Source of the DNA: Listeria valentina
Lineage (GTDB): Bacteria; Bacillota; Bacilli; Lactobacillales; Listeriaceae
Assembly: GCF_011800755.1 (NCBI RefSeq)
Contig: NZ_JAATJW010000019.1
Location: forward strand, 1-39,578
DNA: 39,578 nucleotides
Direction: 5' to 3'
Shown here: positions 1-6,934 of the stretch, piece after piece
Position numbering within the stretch: the first letter of the stretch is position 1
Layout of the letters: every line of letters starts with the position of its first letter
Position numbers and translations under genes: made by a program
The notes under the pieces: generated by a model
What the model saw: the letters and a program-made list of their open reading frames with translations, nothing else
The model's database searches: none
Told to the model about the DNA's origin: nothing

Positions 1-116
1 GTTCAGTGCGCTCAAAAATTAGTTTTTCCTTGAAAATAATTTAAAAGTTCAGCTTGACTTATTACCACTAGACTTTCAGTCGATTGTTTTTTTAAAATTA
101 TAGCATATTAGGCAAG

Positions 117-149
117 AAAAAAGGATGAAAGAGAAGTTCTCTTTCATCC
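117..149 (-). terminator. Intrinsic terminator of the tRNA cluster
   Basis: A 12-bp perfect stem (123-134 with 138-149, 3-nt loop) is followed on the minus strand by a run of T. It lies just downstream of tRNA-Lys, the last gene of the minus-strand tRNA cluster, so it is the natural end of that transcript. Positions 1-116 show nothing recognisable. Confidence 0.8.
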
Positions 150-155
150 TTTTGA

Positions 156-228
156 TGAGCCATGGTGGGCTCGAACCACCGACCCTCTGATTAAAAGTCA
201 GATGCTCTACCAACTGAGCTAATGGCTC
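156..228 (-). tRNA. tRNA-Lys (anticodon TTT)
   Basis: The minus strand folds as a 73-nt cloverleaf. The acceptor is GAGCCAT paired with ATGGCTC, the D-arm holds AGCTCAGTTGGTAGAGC, and the T-arm holds GGTTCGAGCC. The anticodon loop reads CTTTTAA, giving TTT (Lys). The discriminator is A and CCA is not encoded. It is the last gene of a five-tRNA minus-strand cluster. Confidence 0.95.
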
Positions 229-236
229 ATTAATGG

Positions 237-308
237 CTGGGCTAGCTGGATTCGAACCAGCGCATGACGGAATCAAAATCCGTTGCCTTACCGCTTGGCT
301 ATAGCCCA
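237..308 (-). tRNA. tRNA-Gln (anticodon TTG)
   Basis: A 72-nt minus-strand cloverleaf starts with TGGGCTATAGCCAAGC, a start typical of bacterial tRNA-Gln, and has acceptor partner TAGCCCA. The anticodon loop is TTTTGAT, anticodon TTG. The T-arm contains GGTTCGAATCC. The discriminator is G and CCA is not encoded. It sits 8 nt upstream (in transcription) of tRNA-Lys. Confidence 0.95.
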
Positions 309-314
309 ATAAAC

Positions 315-398
315 TGGTGGAGGAGAGTGGATTCGAACCACTGAACCCGAAGGAGCGGATTTACAGTCCGCCGCGTTTAGCCACTTCGCTACTCCTCC
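315..398 (-). tRNA. tRNA-Tyr (anticodon GTA)
   Basis: An 84-nt minus-strand tRNA with a long variable arm (CCGCTCCTTCGGGTTCAG region), as expected for class II tRNA-Tyr. The acceptor is GGAGGAG paired with CTCCTCC and the anticodon is GTA in loop CTGTAAA. A genomic CCA (minus strand, 315-317) follows discriminator A. It is the only tRNA of this cluster with an encoded CCA end. Confidence 0.95.
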
Positions 399-407
399 TA
401 TATAAAG

Positions 408-481
408 TGCCGACTGCAGGAATTGAACCCGCAACCTACTGATTACGATTCAGTTGCTCTACCAGATTGAGCTAAGTCGGC
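408..481 (-). tRNA. tRNA-Thr (anticodon CGT)
   Basis: A 74-nt minus-strand cloverleaf with acceptor GCCGACT paired with AGTCGGC, D-arm TAGCTCAATCTGGTAGAGC and T-arm GGGTTCAATTCC. The anticodon stem is ACTGA/TCAGT around loop ATCGTAA, anticodon CGT, which reads ACG (Thr). The discriminator is A and CCA is not encoded. It has its own likely promoter at 514-541. Confidence 0.92.
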
Positions 482-513
482 ATGTTATACCAAGTGAAAC
501 GTCACTTTATTAT

Positions 514-541
514 AGTATAACATTTTTTAAAATAATGCCAG
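514..541 (-). promoter_or_regulatory. Candidate sigma-A promoter for tRNA-Thr/Tyr/Gln/Lys
   Basis: On the minus strand a CTGGCA -35 (536-541) and a TATACT -10 (514-519) are 16 bp apart, with a TG extension before the -10. It lies about 30 nt upstream of tRNA-Thr. A weak hairpin around 542-565, between tRNA-Glu and this promoter, could separate the two units. Confidence 0.5.
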
Positions 542-570
542 TTTTTTCGAAGAAAAGAACTGGGCTTTGA

Positions 571-642
571 TGACCCGTACGGGATTCGAACCCGTGTTAC
601 CGCCGTGAAAGGGCGGTGTCTTAACCGCTTGACCAACGGGCC
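571..642 (-). tRNA. tRNA-Glu (anticodon TTC)
   Basis: A 72-nt minus-strand cloverleaf: GGCCCGT paired with ACGGGTC (one G-U pair), D-arm GGTCAAGCGGTTAAGAC, anticodon stem CCGCC/GGCGG with anticodon TTC, and T-arm CGGGTTCGAATCCCG. The discriminator is A and CCA is not encoded. It is the first gene of the cluster. Confidence 0.95.
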
Positions 643-675
643 AAACTTTGAAAAGAAATTTCACAGCCAAAAACT

Positions 676-704
676 ATTATATAAACTGTCACGGCATTTG
701 TAAA
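676..704 (-). promoter_or_regulatory. Sigma-A promoter of tRNA-Glu
   Basis: The minus strand carries TTTACA (699-704) and a perfect TATAAT (676-681) separated by 17 bp, ending about 34 nt before the tRNA-Glu 5' end. Near-consensus spacing and boxes fit a strong stable-RNA promoter. Confidence 0.75.
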
Positions 705-858
705 TAGTTAAAATAAAGTTTTTTTTTTCTGAAAATAAGACCTCACCAAATAAGAAGTATGCGAGGATCAATTTCAGCCAAGTTTCCGGTCGTAATGCTG
801 TTAACATCAAGCTGTATTCGATTTGTAATAAAAAGTTGCACATATTGGTTGAGCCCTG

Positions 859-867
859 TGCTATAAT
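859..867 (+). promoter_or_regulatory. Extended -10 promoter of kimA
   Basis: TG-C-TATAAT (TATAAT at 862-867) forms an extended -10 without a convincing -35 box. Transcription would begin near 874, leaving a leader of only about 42 nt before the kimA start, which is too short for a c-di-AMP (ydaO-type) riboswitch. Confidence 0.6.
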
Positions 868-915
868 GTGTGATATTGTATAGCTTGTTGTACGAAATTC
901 AAAAAAAGGTAGGGA

Positions 916-2751
916 ATGAAATTGGCATCGCCTTTAAAAAGACTACTCATTGGGCGCCCGCTTAAAAGCTCAGAAGCAGGAGAACAAAAATTAGGGAAAC
1001 TAAAAGCTTTAGCTGTGCTTTCGTCAGATGCACTATCCTCCATTGCATATGGAACAGAACAAATTTTGCTTGTTTTAGTTACTGTGAGTGCAGCTGCAAT
1101 GTGGTATTCGATTCCAATCGCACTTTGCGTATTGGTTCTTTTATTTGCATTAAATCTTTCTTATAAACAAATCATTCATTCATATCCACACGGTGGTGGG
1201 GCTTACGTAGTTTCGCGAGAGAATCTCGGGAAAAATGCTGGACTTGTGGCCGGTGGTTCACTTCTTGTAGATTATATGCTGACGGTTGCAGTTAGTATTT
1301 CTTCAGGAACAGATGCGATCATCTCTGCTGTTCCTTCGCTTTATCCTTTCGCCGTACCGCTTGCCGTTTTTCTCGTGATCGTTGTCACGATCATCAATTT
1401 ACGGGGCATCACGGAGTCTGCTAGTATTTTAGCCATTCCAGTTTACCTTTTTGTCTTTTCCATTGTTGTGCTTATTTTAACAGGAATCATTAAGGTCCTT
1501 TTGGGGATGGACGCCACACACGAAACAGCATCCATTGGTACGCACGTGCAAGGTGTGACTCTGTTTCTATTATTAAGAGCTTTTGCATCTGGATCAGCTT
1601 CATTAACAGGGATTGAAGCGATTTCTAATGCCGTACCGCTCTTTAAAAAACCGCAAGCCAAAAATGCTGCTAAAACACTGACGATTATGGCAACGATTTT
1701 AGGATTCTTTTTCCTTGGAATTACTGTGCTTGCTTTCGTTTATGGAACCATGCCAGAACTCAAAGTAACTGTTCTTTCACAGATTGCGGAAAATGTTTTT
1801 GGTAGAAATTTCATGTTTTACTTTATTCAAGCAACGACTGCACTAATTTTAGTGCTCGCGGCTAACACGGGATTTTCTGCTTTTCCGCTTCTGGCGTTTA
1901 ACCTCGCGAAAGATAAATATATGCCGCGCATGTATTTGGCAAGAGGGGATCGGCTCGGCTACTCAAACGGTATCATTACGCTTGCTGTCGGCTCGATTTT
2001 ACTCATCATTTTATTCAAAGGGAAAACAGAATTACTTGTTCCGCTTTACTCCGTAGGGGTGTTTATTCCGTTCACGCTTTCGCAAACCGGGATGATTATC
2101 AAGTGGTGGAAAGAACGCTCAGAAGGTTGGCATAAAAAACTGGCTGCCAATCTACTAGGGGCGACTATTTCTTTCACAGTACTCATTGTTTTATTCCTTA
2201 CGCGGATCGAATCAGTGTGGCCAGTTTTCGTTTTCTTGCCGATTATGATTTTTGTTTTTCACCGGACAAGAAGCCACTATATGAAATTAAAACGGCAACT
2301 TCGAGTAGATGAATCGATGGATATTGATGTTTCTGATTTTAAAGGAAATGTTGTGATTGTAGCCGTTTCTGATACAACAAAGGTAGTAGAAGGTGCACTT
2401 AAATATGCAAAATCCATTGGGGACACAGTTATCGCGGTCCATGTCTCGATTGATCGGATGCAGGGAAAAGAATTCGTCGAGAGGTGGAATCGAATTCATC
2501 CTGAGGTCCGTGTTGCTCATCTTTATTCGACCTATCGTTCGATTTCTGAACCGCTGATGAAGTTTATCGATACAGCTAAACAAAAAGCGGATCACGATAA
2601 CTATTCATTAACTGTGCTTATTCCTCAATTCATTCCTAAAAAAGGTTGGCAAAACTTACTGCATAACCAAACGAGTTTAATGATTCGAACAAGGTTGATG
2701 ATGCAACGCGATGTTGTTGTAGCTACTTATCCGTATCACTTAAAGGAATGA
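916..2751 (+). CDS. kimA: KimA-type high-affinity potassium importer
   Basis: This 611-residue protein closely matches the B. subtilis KimA (YdaO) pattern as I recall it, over its whole length. The N-terminus has the PLKSSEAGEQKLGKLKALAVLSS-type start (residues 16-38), followed by LSSIAYGTEQI and YPHGGGAYVVS. About twelve membrane helices of the APC fold cover residues 35-455. A cytoplasmic USP-like C-terminal domain covers about 465-611 and ends in the conserved VVVATYPYHLK. KimA takes up K+ by proton symport and is inhibited by c-di-AMP in Bacillus and Listeria (family knowledge). The ATG at 916 follows an AGGTAGGG ribosome site. The gene is monocistronic, between its own promoter and a strong terminator at 2871-2908. 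Its position near cdaA places a c-di-AMP target within 2 kb of the c-di-AMP synthase. It cannot readily be confused with an amino-acid permease, because the C-terminal domain and end are KimA-specific. Confidence 0.9.
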   Translation: MKLASPLKRLLIGRPLKSSEAGEQKLGKLKALAVLSSDALSSIAYGTEQILLVLVTVSAAAMWYSIPIALCVLVLLFALNLSYKQIIHSYPHGGGAYVVSRENLGKNAGLVAGGSLLVDYMLTVAVSISSGTDAIISAVPSLYPFAVPLAVFLVIVVTIINLRGITESASILAIPVYLFVFSIVVLILTGIIKVLLGMDATHETASIGTHVQGVTLFLLLRAFASGSASLTGIEAISNAVPLFKKPQAKNAAKTLTIMATILGFFFLGITVLAFVYGTMPELKVTVLSQIAENVFGRNFMFYFIQATTALILVLAANTGFSAFPLLAFNLAKDKYMPRMYLARGDRLGYSNGIITLAVGSILLIILFKGKTELLVPLYSVGVFIPFTLSQTGMIIKWWKERSEGWHKKLAANLLGATISFTVLIVLFLTRIESVWPVFVFLPIMIFVFHRTRSHYMKLKRQLRVDESMDIDVSDFKGNVVIVAVSDTTKVVEGALKYAKSIGDTVIAVHVSIDRMQGKEFVERWNRIHPEVRVAHLYSTYRSISEPLMKFIDTAKQKADHDNYSLTVLIPQFIPKKGWQNLLHNQTSLMIRTRLMMQRDVVVATYPYHLKE

Positions 2752-2870
2752 ATGTGAATTAAAACGGGGGAACTTTTTTCTAATTCGTTATTGGAATGAA
2801 GCAAGCTTAACAAAAGCAAGCGTACCTGTAAAAAAGGAACTATGTCATTTTCATAACTAAACTTTGTTTC

Positions 2871-2908
2871 AAAAGCGTATTTTCCTAATAGGAAAATACG
2901 CTTTTTTT
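2871..2908 (+). terminator. Intrinsic terminator after kimA
   Basis: A 14-bp perfect stem (2872-2885 with 2891-2904, loop TAATA) is followed by a run of seven T. It closes the kimA transcript. The rest of the 270-bp gap (2752-2870 and 2909-2975) shows no other recognisable element. Confidence 0.85.
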
Positions 2909-2976
2909 AAGTCTTTTTTTATATAAAAAATCAATTTTGGCAATTAACCGAAATTTTTTCTTTTTATGTAGAAGCG

Positions 2977-2985
2977 TGGTAAAAT
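2977..2985 (+). promoter_or_regulatory. Extended -10 promoter of the ureohydrolase-like gene
   Basis: TG-G-TAAAAT (TAAAAT 2980-2985) is an extended -10 placed about 37 nt before the gene. The -35 region is only a T-rich stretch. Confidence 0.45.
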
Positions 2986-3024
2986 GAATCTGTTATGAAT
3001 AAATAGAGAATAGGTGGATGAATG

Positions 3025-3900
3025 ATGCAGAAAGTAGGGATATTTGGAATTCCTTGGGTTTTTTCGAATCAGCGACAAGGAACCGCATTAGCTCCTTTTG
3101 CGATTCGTTACACGGGGATTTTGGAGCAACTCGCAAACTTGGAAATCGAGCTTTACGATTTTAAGAACTTGGATGTCTATATGGAAGAAATGCTTTTTTT
3201 AAGCCTTGACTTGAAAGCGATTACAAACAAAATGTTAAGTCAAGCAGGGCTGCTTGAAGGAATGCTTCGACAAGTAGACACTTCTCTTGTTCTTGCTGGA
3301 GATGAGTGGAATGCACTGCTACTTCTTGACGCTACGCAGAAACAAAATAAAGAAAGCGTTTACGTTGTTCTTGATGCACCGATGCAAACGGATTTTTTTG
3401 ACTCTTATCTTGGGATTTTAAAAAAACTTTTTGAAGAAGAGTGTTTGGATACAGCAGACTTGAAGATAAAACCTGCGCACTTTTGTGTTTTGAGCGCTAA
3501 ACGAGAACTTGAAAAGGAAAAATCTTTCTTTGAGAAAACGGGTATTCAGTATTTTGGTTTGACAGATATTGAAAATTTGGGCTTTGAAGAAGTCATTTTG
3601 AGGCTGCTTGCTTGGGTACACGAAAAAAATACGGAAGTTCATTTATTGCTGAGTGCTAGCGCGATGGATCCAGTGTTTGTTCCGGGAGTAAATCAGTCAT
3701 CATTTGGTGGACTTACTTATAGGGAGATTGCTTATTTCATGCGTGTCATGGCGGAGGAGAGCTCTTTTTCAACAATCATGATTGCAGGGTTAAACCCGCT
3801 CCGAGACGAGGGGAATAAATCCGCTAAATTTATGGCTAGGTTGTTCGAAATTTATTTTAAAGCACGGACTTTAGTAGATGAAAGAAAGCTAAAAATTTAG
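3025..3900 (+). CDS. Degenerate arginase/agmatinase-family protein (metal site lost)
   Basis: The fold signature of ureohydrolases is clear at both ends: VGIFGIPW...APFAIRYTGILEQL at the start (compare arginase GVPxxxG...GPxAIR), and AMDPVFVPG...FGGLTYREI...NPLRDEGNKSAKF near the C-terminus. The manganese ligands are replaced. With numbering from the ATG at 3022, GGDHS is AGDEW (His to Glu95), DAHxD is DAPMQ (His to Pro120, Asp to Gln122), and SxDxDxxDP is SASAMDP (both Asp to Ser, 211 and 213). Arginase or agmatinase activity is therefore very unlikely, while the intact 291-residue frame argues for a kept, non-catalytic role. The AGGTGG site fits the ATG at 3025 (7 nt) better than 3022 (4 nt). 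In some Bacillus species an active arginase gene (rocF) sits just upstream of cdaA, as I recall, so this may be its decayed or repurposed relative. Confidence 0.75.
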   Translation: MQKVGIFGIPWVFSNQRQGTALAPFAIRYTGILEQLANLEIELYDFKNLDVYMEEMLFLSLDLKAITNKMLSQAGLLEGMLRQVDTSLVLAGDEWNALLLLDATQKQNKESVYVVLDAPMQTDFFDSYLGILKKLFEEECLDTADLKIKPAHFCVLSAKRELEKEKSFFEKTGIQYFGLTDIENLGFEEVILRLLAWVHEKNTEVHLLLSASAMDPVFVPGVNQSSFGGLTYREIAYFMRVMAEESSFSTIMIAGLNPLRDEGNKSAKFMARLFEIYFKARTLVDERKLKI

Positions 3901-3993
3901 TCTGAAAAAGACAAAAAGAAGGGCAAAAAATTCTGTAGGAAAGTTACTTTGATTTCGCGAAACTTGACAATTTTGTGAACTTGAAAAAATGCC

Positions 3994-4022
3994 TTGAAAT
4001 TAGGAACTACAGGTCGTATACT
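3994..4022 (+). promoter_or_regulatory. Sigma-A promoter of the small membrane protein gene
   Basis: TTGAAA (3994-3999) and TATACT (4017-4022) are separated by exactly 17 bp. The start would be near 4029, about 56 nt before the ATG at 4085. The rest of the 3901-4084 gap has no other recognised element and no clear terminator. Confidence 0.65.
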
Positions 4023-4084
4023 TGTAATAGAAGACAAGTTCGTGAAGGAATTTGAAGTAATTTGGAAGGTGAGGAGTGCGCGAG

Positions 4085-4333
4085 ATGTCAAATCTGGATA
4101 TTCGTTATTATATTATACCCATGATTGTTGTTTTCATACTTGGCGTTGCTGGAACAAATGGCATTACTTTCCCAGTACTTGATTTCCTAACAATAGGGCT
4201 TGTCGCTTGTGTTGCCGGTGGTATAATCGGTTCTTTGCATCAGCTATTTTGTTTTGTTGTTCATTTTGCTACAGATGATAAGAAAAAAAGAACACCTAAA
4301 AAGGATTTAAAAACGCAATATCATGAAATTTAA
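4085..4333 (+). CDS. Small two-helix membrane protein of unknown function
   Basis: This 82-residue protein is not recognised. Two hydrophobic segments are visible at about residues 8-25 (YYIIPMIVVFILGVAG) and 33-60, followed by a Lys-rich cytoplasmic-type tail (DDKKKRTPKKDLK). I prefer the ATG at 4085, which follows GAGGAG (4071-4076) by 8 nt, to an in-frame GTG at 4076 that overlaps that site. It has its own near-consensus promoter (3994-4022) and terminator (4339-4375), so it is an independent unit between the ureohydrolase-like gene and cdaA. In B. subtilis the corresponding slot upstream of cdaA is held by sigW-rsiW (recalled), but nothing in this protein resembles an anti-sigma factor. 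Its function is unknown. Confidence 0.7.
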   Translation: MSNLDIRYYIIPMIVVFILGVAGTNGITFPVLDFLTIGLVACVAGGIIGSLHQLFCFVVHFATDDKKKRTPKKDLKTQYHEI

Positions 4334-4338
4334 AAAGT

Positions 4339-4375
4339 AAAAGCATCCTCGGATTTTGAAGAGGGTGCTTTTTAT
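4339..4375 (+). terminator. Intrinsic terminator after the small membrane protein gene
   Basis: A 10-bp stem (AAGCATCCTC at 4341-4350 with GAGGGTGCTT at 4361-4370, one G-U pair) is followed by a short T-run. It separates this unit from cdaA. Confidence 0.75.
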
Positions 4376-4468
4376 ATTCTTGAAAGAACCACTGTAAAGA
4401 TTTCGCGCAAGGAAAGTAAATTCTTCTTCATTTCTCATGTGATATTAATCGTTGTTAGAAAGCTTTTG

Positions 4469-4477
4469 TGATACAAT
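4469..4477 (+). promoter_or_regulatory. Extended -10 promoter of the cdaA operon
   Basis: TG-A-TACAAT (TACAAT 4472-4477) is an extended -10 with a poor -35. Transcription near 4484 gives a leader of about 77 nt that contains two small hairpins: TCCGA/TCGGA (4494-4509) and TAGGCA/TGCCTA (4525-4540). Confidence 0.5.
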
Positions 4478-4560
4478 GATAAAAGTGAATCTGTCCGAAT
4501 GTTGTCGGATGGTTTGTAATTACCTAGGCAGGTTTGCCTAAAAAAGACGGAGGCGAAAAG

Positions 4561-5382
4561 ATGAGCTTTTCAAACATTTCAATGCTACATTATCTTGCAA
4601 ACATCATAGATATTCTTGTTGTTTGGTTTGTAATCTATAAGCTGATCATGCTCATCCGCGGAACGAAAGCTGTTCAACTGTTAAAAGGAATTTTCATTAT
4701 TATCGCGGTGAAAATCATCAGTAGCTTCCTCGGTCTTCAAACAGTAGAGTGGATCACAGATCAAGCGCTAACATGGGGATTTCTGGCGATTATCATTATT
4801 TTCCAACCTGAGTTACGACGGGCTCTTGAAACACTTGGACGAGGAAATATTTTTATACGAATTGGTTCGCGAATTGAAAAAGAACAGCATCAAATTGTGG
4901 ATGCGATCATTGATTCAACCAAATATATGTCAAAAAGGCGGATTGGCGCGCTTATTTCAATTGCGAAAGATACGGGGATGGAAGATTACATTGAAACAGG
5001 GATTCCGCTGCATGCCCATGTTTCTTCACAATTGCTAATTAATATTTTTATTCCGAATACACCGCTTCACGATGGGGCTGTTATTATTAAGGGAAACGAA
5101 ATTGCTTCAGCAGCAAGCTATTTGCCTCTTTCGGATAGCCCGTACTTATCCAAAGAACTTGGAACGAGACACCGGGCGGCACTTGGAATTAGTGAAGTCA
5201 CAGACAGTTTAACCGTTGTTGTTTCAGAGGAAACGGGCGGAATTTCTGTAACAAAGAGTGGCGAACTGTTTCGAGATGTTTCAGAGGAACGCTTAAAAGA
5301 AATTCTTGAACAAGAGCTTGTAAAATTACCAGAGAAAAAGACAACCTTCTTTTCTAAGTGGCTAGGAGGCGGTAAAAAATGA
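4561..5382 (+). CDS. cdaA: Diadenylate cyclase CdaA (c-di-AMP synthase)
   Basis: CdaA (DacA, YbbP) condenses two ATP into cyclic di-AMP at the membrane. The 273-residue protein has three N-terminal helices (about 12-30, 38-55, 60-80) and then the DisA_N/DAC catalytic domain. The two defining motifs are present: LHDGAVI with Asp171 and TRHRAALG with Arg203. These positions agree with the L. monocytogenes enzyme as I recall it. The ATG at 4561 lies 7 nt after GGAGG. A TTG nine codons upstream lacks a ribosome site and falls in the leader hairpin, so I reject it. The gene overlaps cdaR by 4 nt (ATGA), and glmM follows cdaR. CdaR and GlmM are known regulators of CdaA, and the nearby KimA is a known c-di-AMP target. 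Confidence 0.95.
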   Translation: MSFSNISMLHYLANIIDILVVWFVIYKLIMLIRGTKAVQLLKGIFIIIAVKIISSFLGLQTVEWITDQALTWGFLAIIIIFQPELRRALETLGRGNIFIRIGSRIEKEQHQIVDAIIDSTKYMSKRRIGALISIAKDTGMEDYIETGIPLHAHVSSQLLINIFIPNTPLHDGAVIIKGNEIASAASYLPLSDSPYLSKELGTRHRAALGISEVTDSLTVVVSEETGGISVTKSGELFRDVSEERLKEILEQELVKLPEKKTTFFSKWLGGGKK

Positions 5383-6743
5383 TGGATCGAATTTTAAATA
5401 ATAAATGGTCGATTCGCATTGTTGCGCTTTTGTTAGCAGCCATTTTGTTTACTTCTGTGAATACAGATAATAAAAATAGTGGAGGAACATTCCAAACTAC
5501 CACACAAAATGATACAGAGGTCATTCAAAACGTCCCTGTAGAAGTTTATTATGACAAAAAGAACCTTTATGTCTCTGGACTTCCTGAAACGGTATCGGTT
5601 ACGATTAGTGGTCCGAGAAGTATTGTGCAAAATACAAAAGCACAGCAGGACTTCAAAGTATATGCAGACTTACGGAACGCCTCGATCGGTGAAAAAAATG
5701 TGAAATTAAAAATCAAAAACCTTTCGAATCGTTTAAAAGCCACAATTAGTCCGCAAACGATAAAAGTGAACGTGCAGGAAAAAGTAACGAAGAAGTTTTC
5801 GGTCGATGCAGAACTAAGTAGTAATGCGATTGCAAGTGGCTACACAGCAGGAAATATCAAAATTAGTCCTGGTAAAGTTTCTATTACCGGCGCAAAAGAC
5901 ACGGTGGAAGAAATCGCGTATGTTAAAGCAAATGTAGATGATAGCAAGAAACATAAGGATGACTTTGAGGCCGAAGCGACCGTTTCGGCGTTTGATCGAA
6001 ACTTAAATAAATTAGATGTCGAAATCAGTCCGCAAAAAGTGAAAGTGAAAGTTCCGGTGAGCAAGGTGGGGAAGTCCGTTCCACTTAAATTAAAAGCGGA
6101 AGGCAATTTGCCAGATAATATTTCCATCCAAAGTATGACAGCAGATCAAGACGAGGTTGTCGTTATCGGCGACGATGATGCACTAAAAAATATTGATCAA
6201 ATTACCGTTAATGTGCCAGTGGCCAATTTAACTGCAGATACAGTAAAAGAAGTCACTATTCCAGTTCCAAGTGGAGCGGAAGCTGTGCAGCCTTCTTCTA
6301 TTGAAGTGAGGATTAAGACAGCAAAAAAGTCTGATGGCAGCAAGGCTTCCTCAAATGAAAATAGTAATGAGGGGACTGAAGGCGATAATTCAAATGCTAG
6401 TACGGATGAACAAGATGATTCAGGTCAAGAAAATAATCAAGAAGATGCAGAGTCTTCGAAGACCTTGTCAGGACACAATATTTCTGCGCAGTCTTTGCCA
6501 GCAAATTTAACCGCAACTCTTATCTCACCGACAAACAGTAAAGTTAATCTGACATTATACGGGAAAAACAGCTTACTGAGCGATCTTAACTCTTCTAATG
6601 TAAGTGTAACGGCGAATTTAGCCAATGCAACAGTTGGACGCTACAGTGCAAGAATTGAAGTCGGGGGACTCCCAAGAGGGGTTACTTATTCAATATCCAC
6701 AAGTACGGCCATTTTTAACATTGAAGAAAAAAATGAAGAATAA
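5379..6743 (+). CDS. cdaR: CdaA regulatory protein CdaR (YbbR domains)
   Basis: A single N-terminal membrane helix (about residues 10-28, NNKWSIRIVALLLAAILFTS) anchors an extracytoplasmic chain of YbbR repeats covering about 45-310 and 375-450. The repeats are recognisable by patterns such as LPETVSVTISGPRSIV, ISPGKVSITGAKDTVEEI and LPRGVTYSISTSTAIF. Before the last repeat lies a low-complexity Ser/Asn/Asp/Glu/Gln linker of about 45 residues (about 320-365). In Bacillus and Listeria CdaR binds CdaA in the membrane and modulates its activity (family knowledge). The start ATG overlaps the cdaA stop as ATGA, and the second ATG three bases later would serve equally well. AGGAGG lies 9-12 nt upstream. 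The coupling to cdaA is typical of the operon. At 454 residues it is near the usual family length. Confidence 0.92.
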   Translation: MMDRILNNKWSIRIVALLLAAILFTSVNTDNKNSGGTFQTTTQNDTEVIQNVPVEVYYDKKNLYVSGLPETVSVTISGPRSIVQNTKAQQDFKVYADLRNASIGEKNVKLKIKNLSNRLKATISPQTIKVNVQEKVTKKFSVDAELSSNAIASGYTAGNIKISPGKVSITGAKDTVEEIAYVKANVDDSKKHKDDFEAEATVSAFDRNLNKLDVEISPQKVKVKVPVSKVGKSVPLKLKAEGNLPDNISIQSMTADQDEVVVIGDDDALKNIDQITVNVPVANLTADTVKEVTIPVPSGAEAVQPSSIEVRIKTAKKSDGSKASSNENSNEGTEGDNSNASTDEQDDSGQENNQEDAESSKTLSGHNISAQSLPANLTATLISPTNSKVNLTLYGKNSLLSDLNSSNVSVTANLANATVGRYSARIEVGGLPRGVTYSISTSTAIFNIEEKNEE

Positions 6744-6797
6744 AATACAAAGAACAAGTCAAATGTTGACTTTTGAAGCGATGTTTTAGACTTTAGA

Positions 6798-6825
6798 TGA
6801 ATTTTTCTTGTAAAAAAGGTATAAT
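6798..6825 (+). promoter_or_regulatory. Candidate internal promoter before glmM
   Basis: A perfect TATAAT (6820-6825) lies 109 nt before the glmM start, with a weak TGAATT at 6798-6803 as -35. No terminator was seen between cdaR and glmM, so glmM may be read both from the cdaA promoter and from here. Confidence 0.4.
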
Positions 6826-6934
6826 GTAAACTGCAGTGAATTTTGTTAGTTAAGAGAAAGAAAAATTTTGCTTGACTTTAAGCAGTAGAAAATTGGATTT
6901 TAATGTTTCTTTGAATAGAAGGAGAGAATTAATA

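Noticed and set aside
76-309. Open frame across tRNA-Lys and tRNA-Gln on the minus strand
   Set aside because: It lies entirely over tRNA genes and their terminator; a composition artefact.
661-843. Minus-strand open frame of 60 codons upstream of kimA
   Set aside because: No ribosome site and no protein-like composition; it overlaps the tRNA-Glu promoter.
705-915. c-di-AMP (ydaO) riboswitch upstream of kimA
   Set aside because: Looked for because B. subtilis kimA has one. No conserved core was seen, and the apparent promoter leaves only about 42 nt of leader.
3994-4182. Open frame overlapping the small membrane protein gene in another frame
   Set aside because: Starts inside the promoter, has no ribosome site and no hydrophobic or conserved pattern; the frame at 4085 is better supported.
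4525-4540. TAGGCA/TGCCTA hairpin as a terminator
   Set aside because: Followed by A-run rather than T-run on the plus strand and directly by the cdaA ribosome site, so it cannot be an intrinsic terminator.
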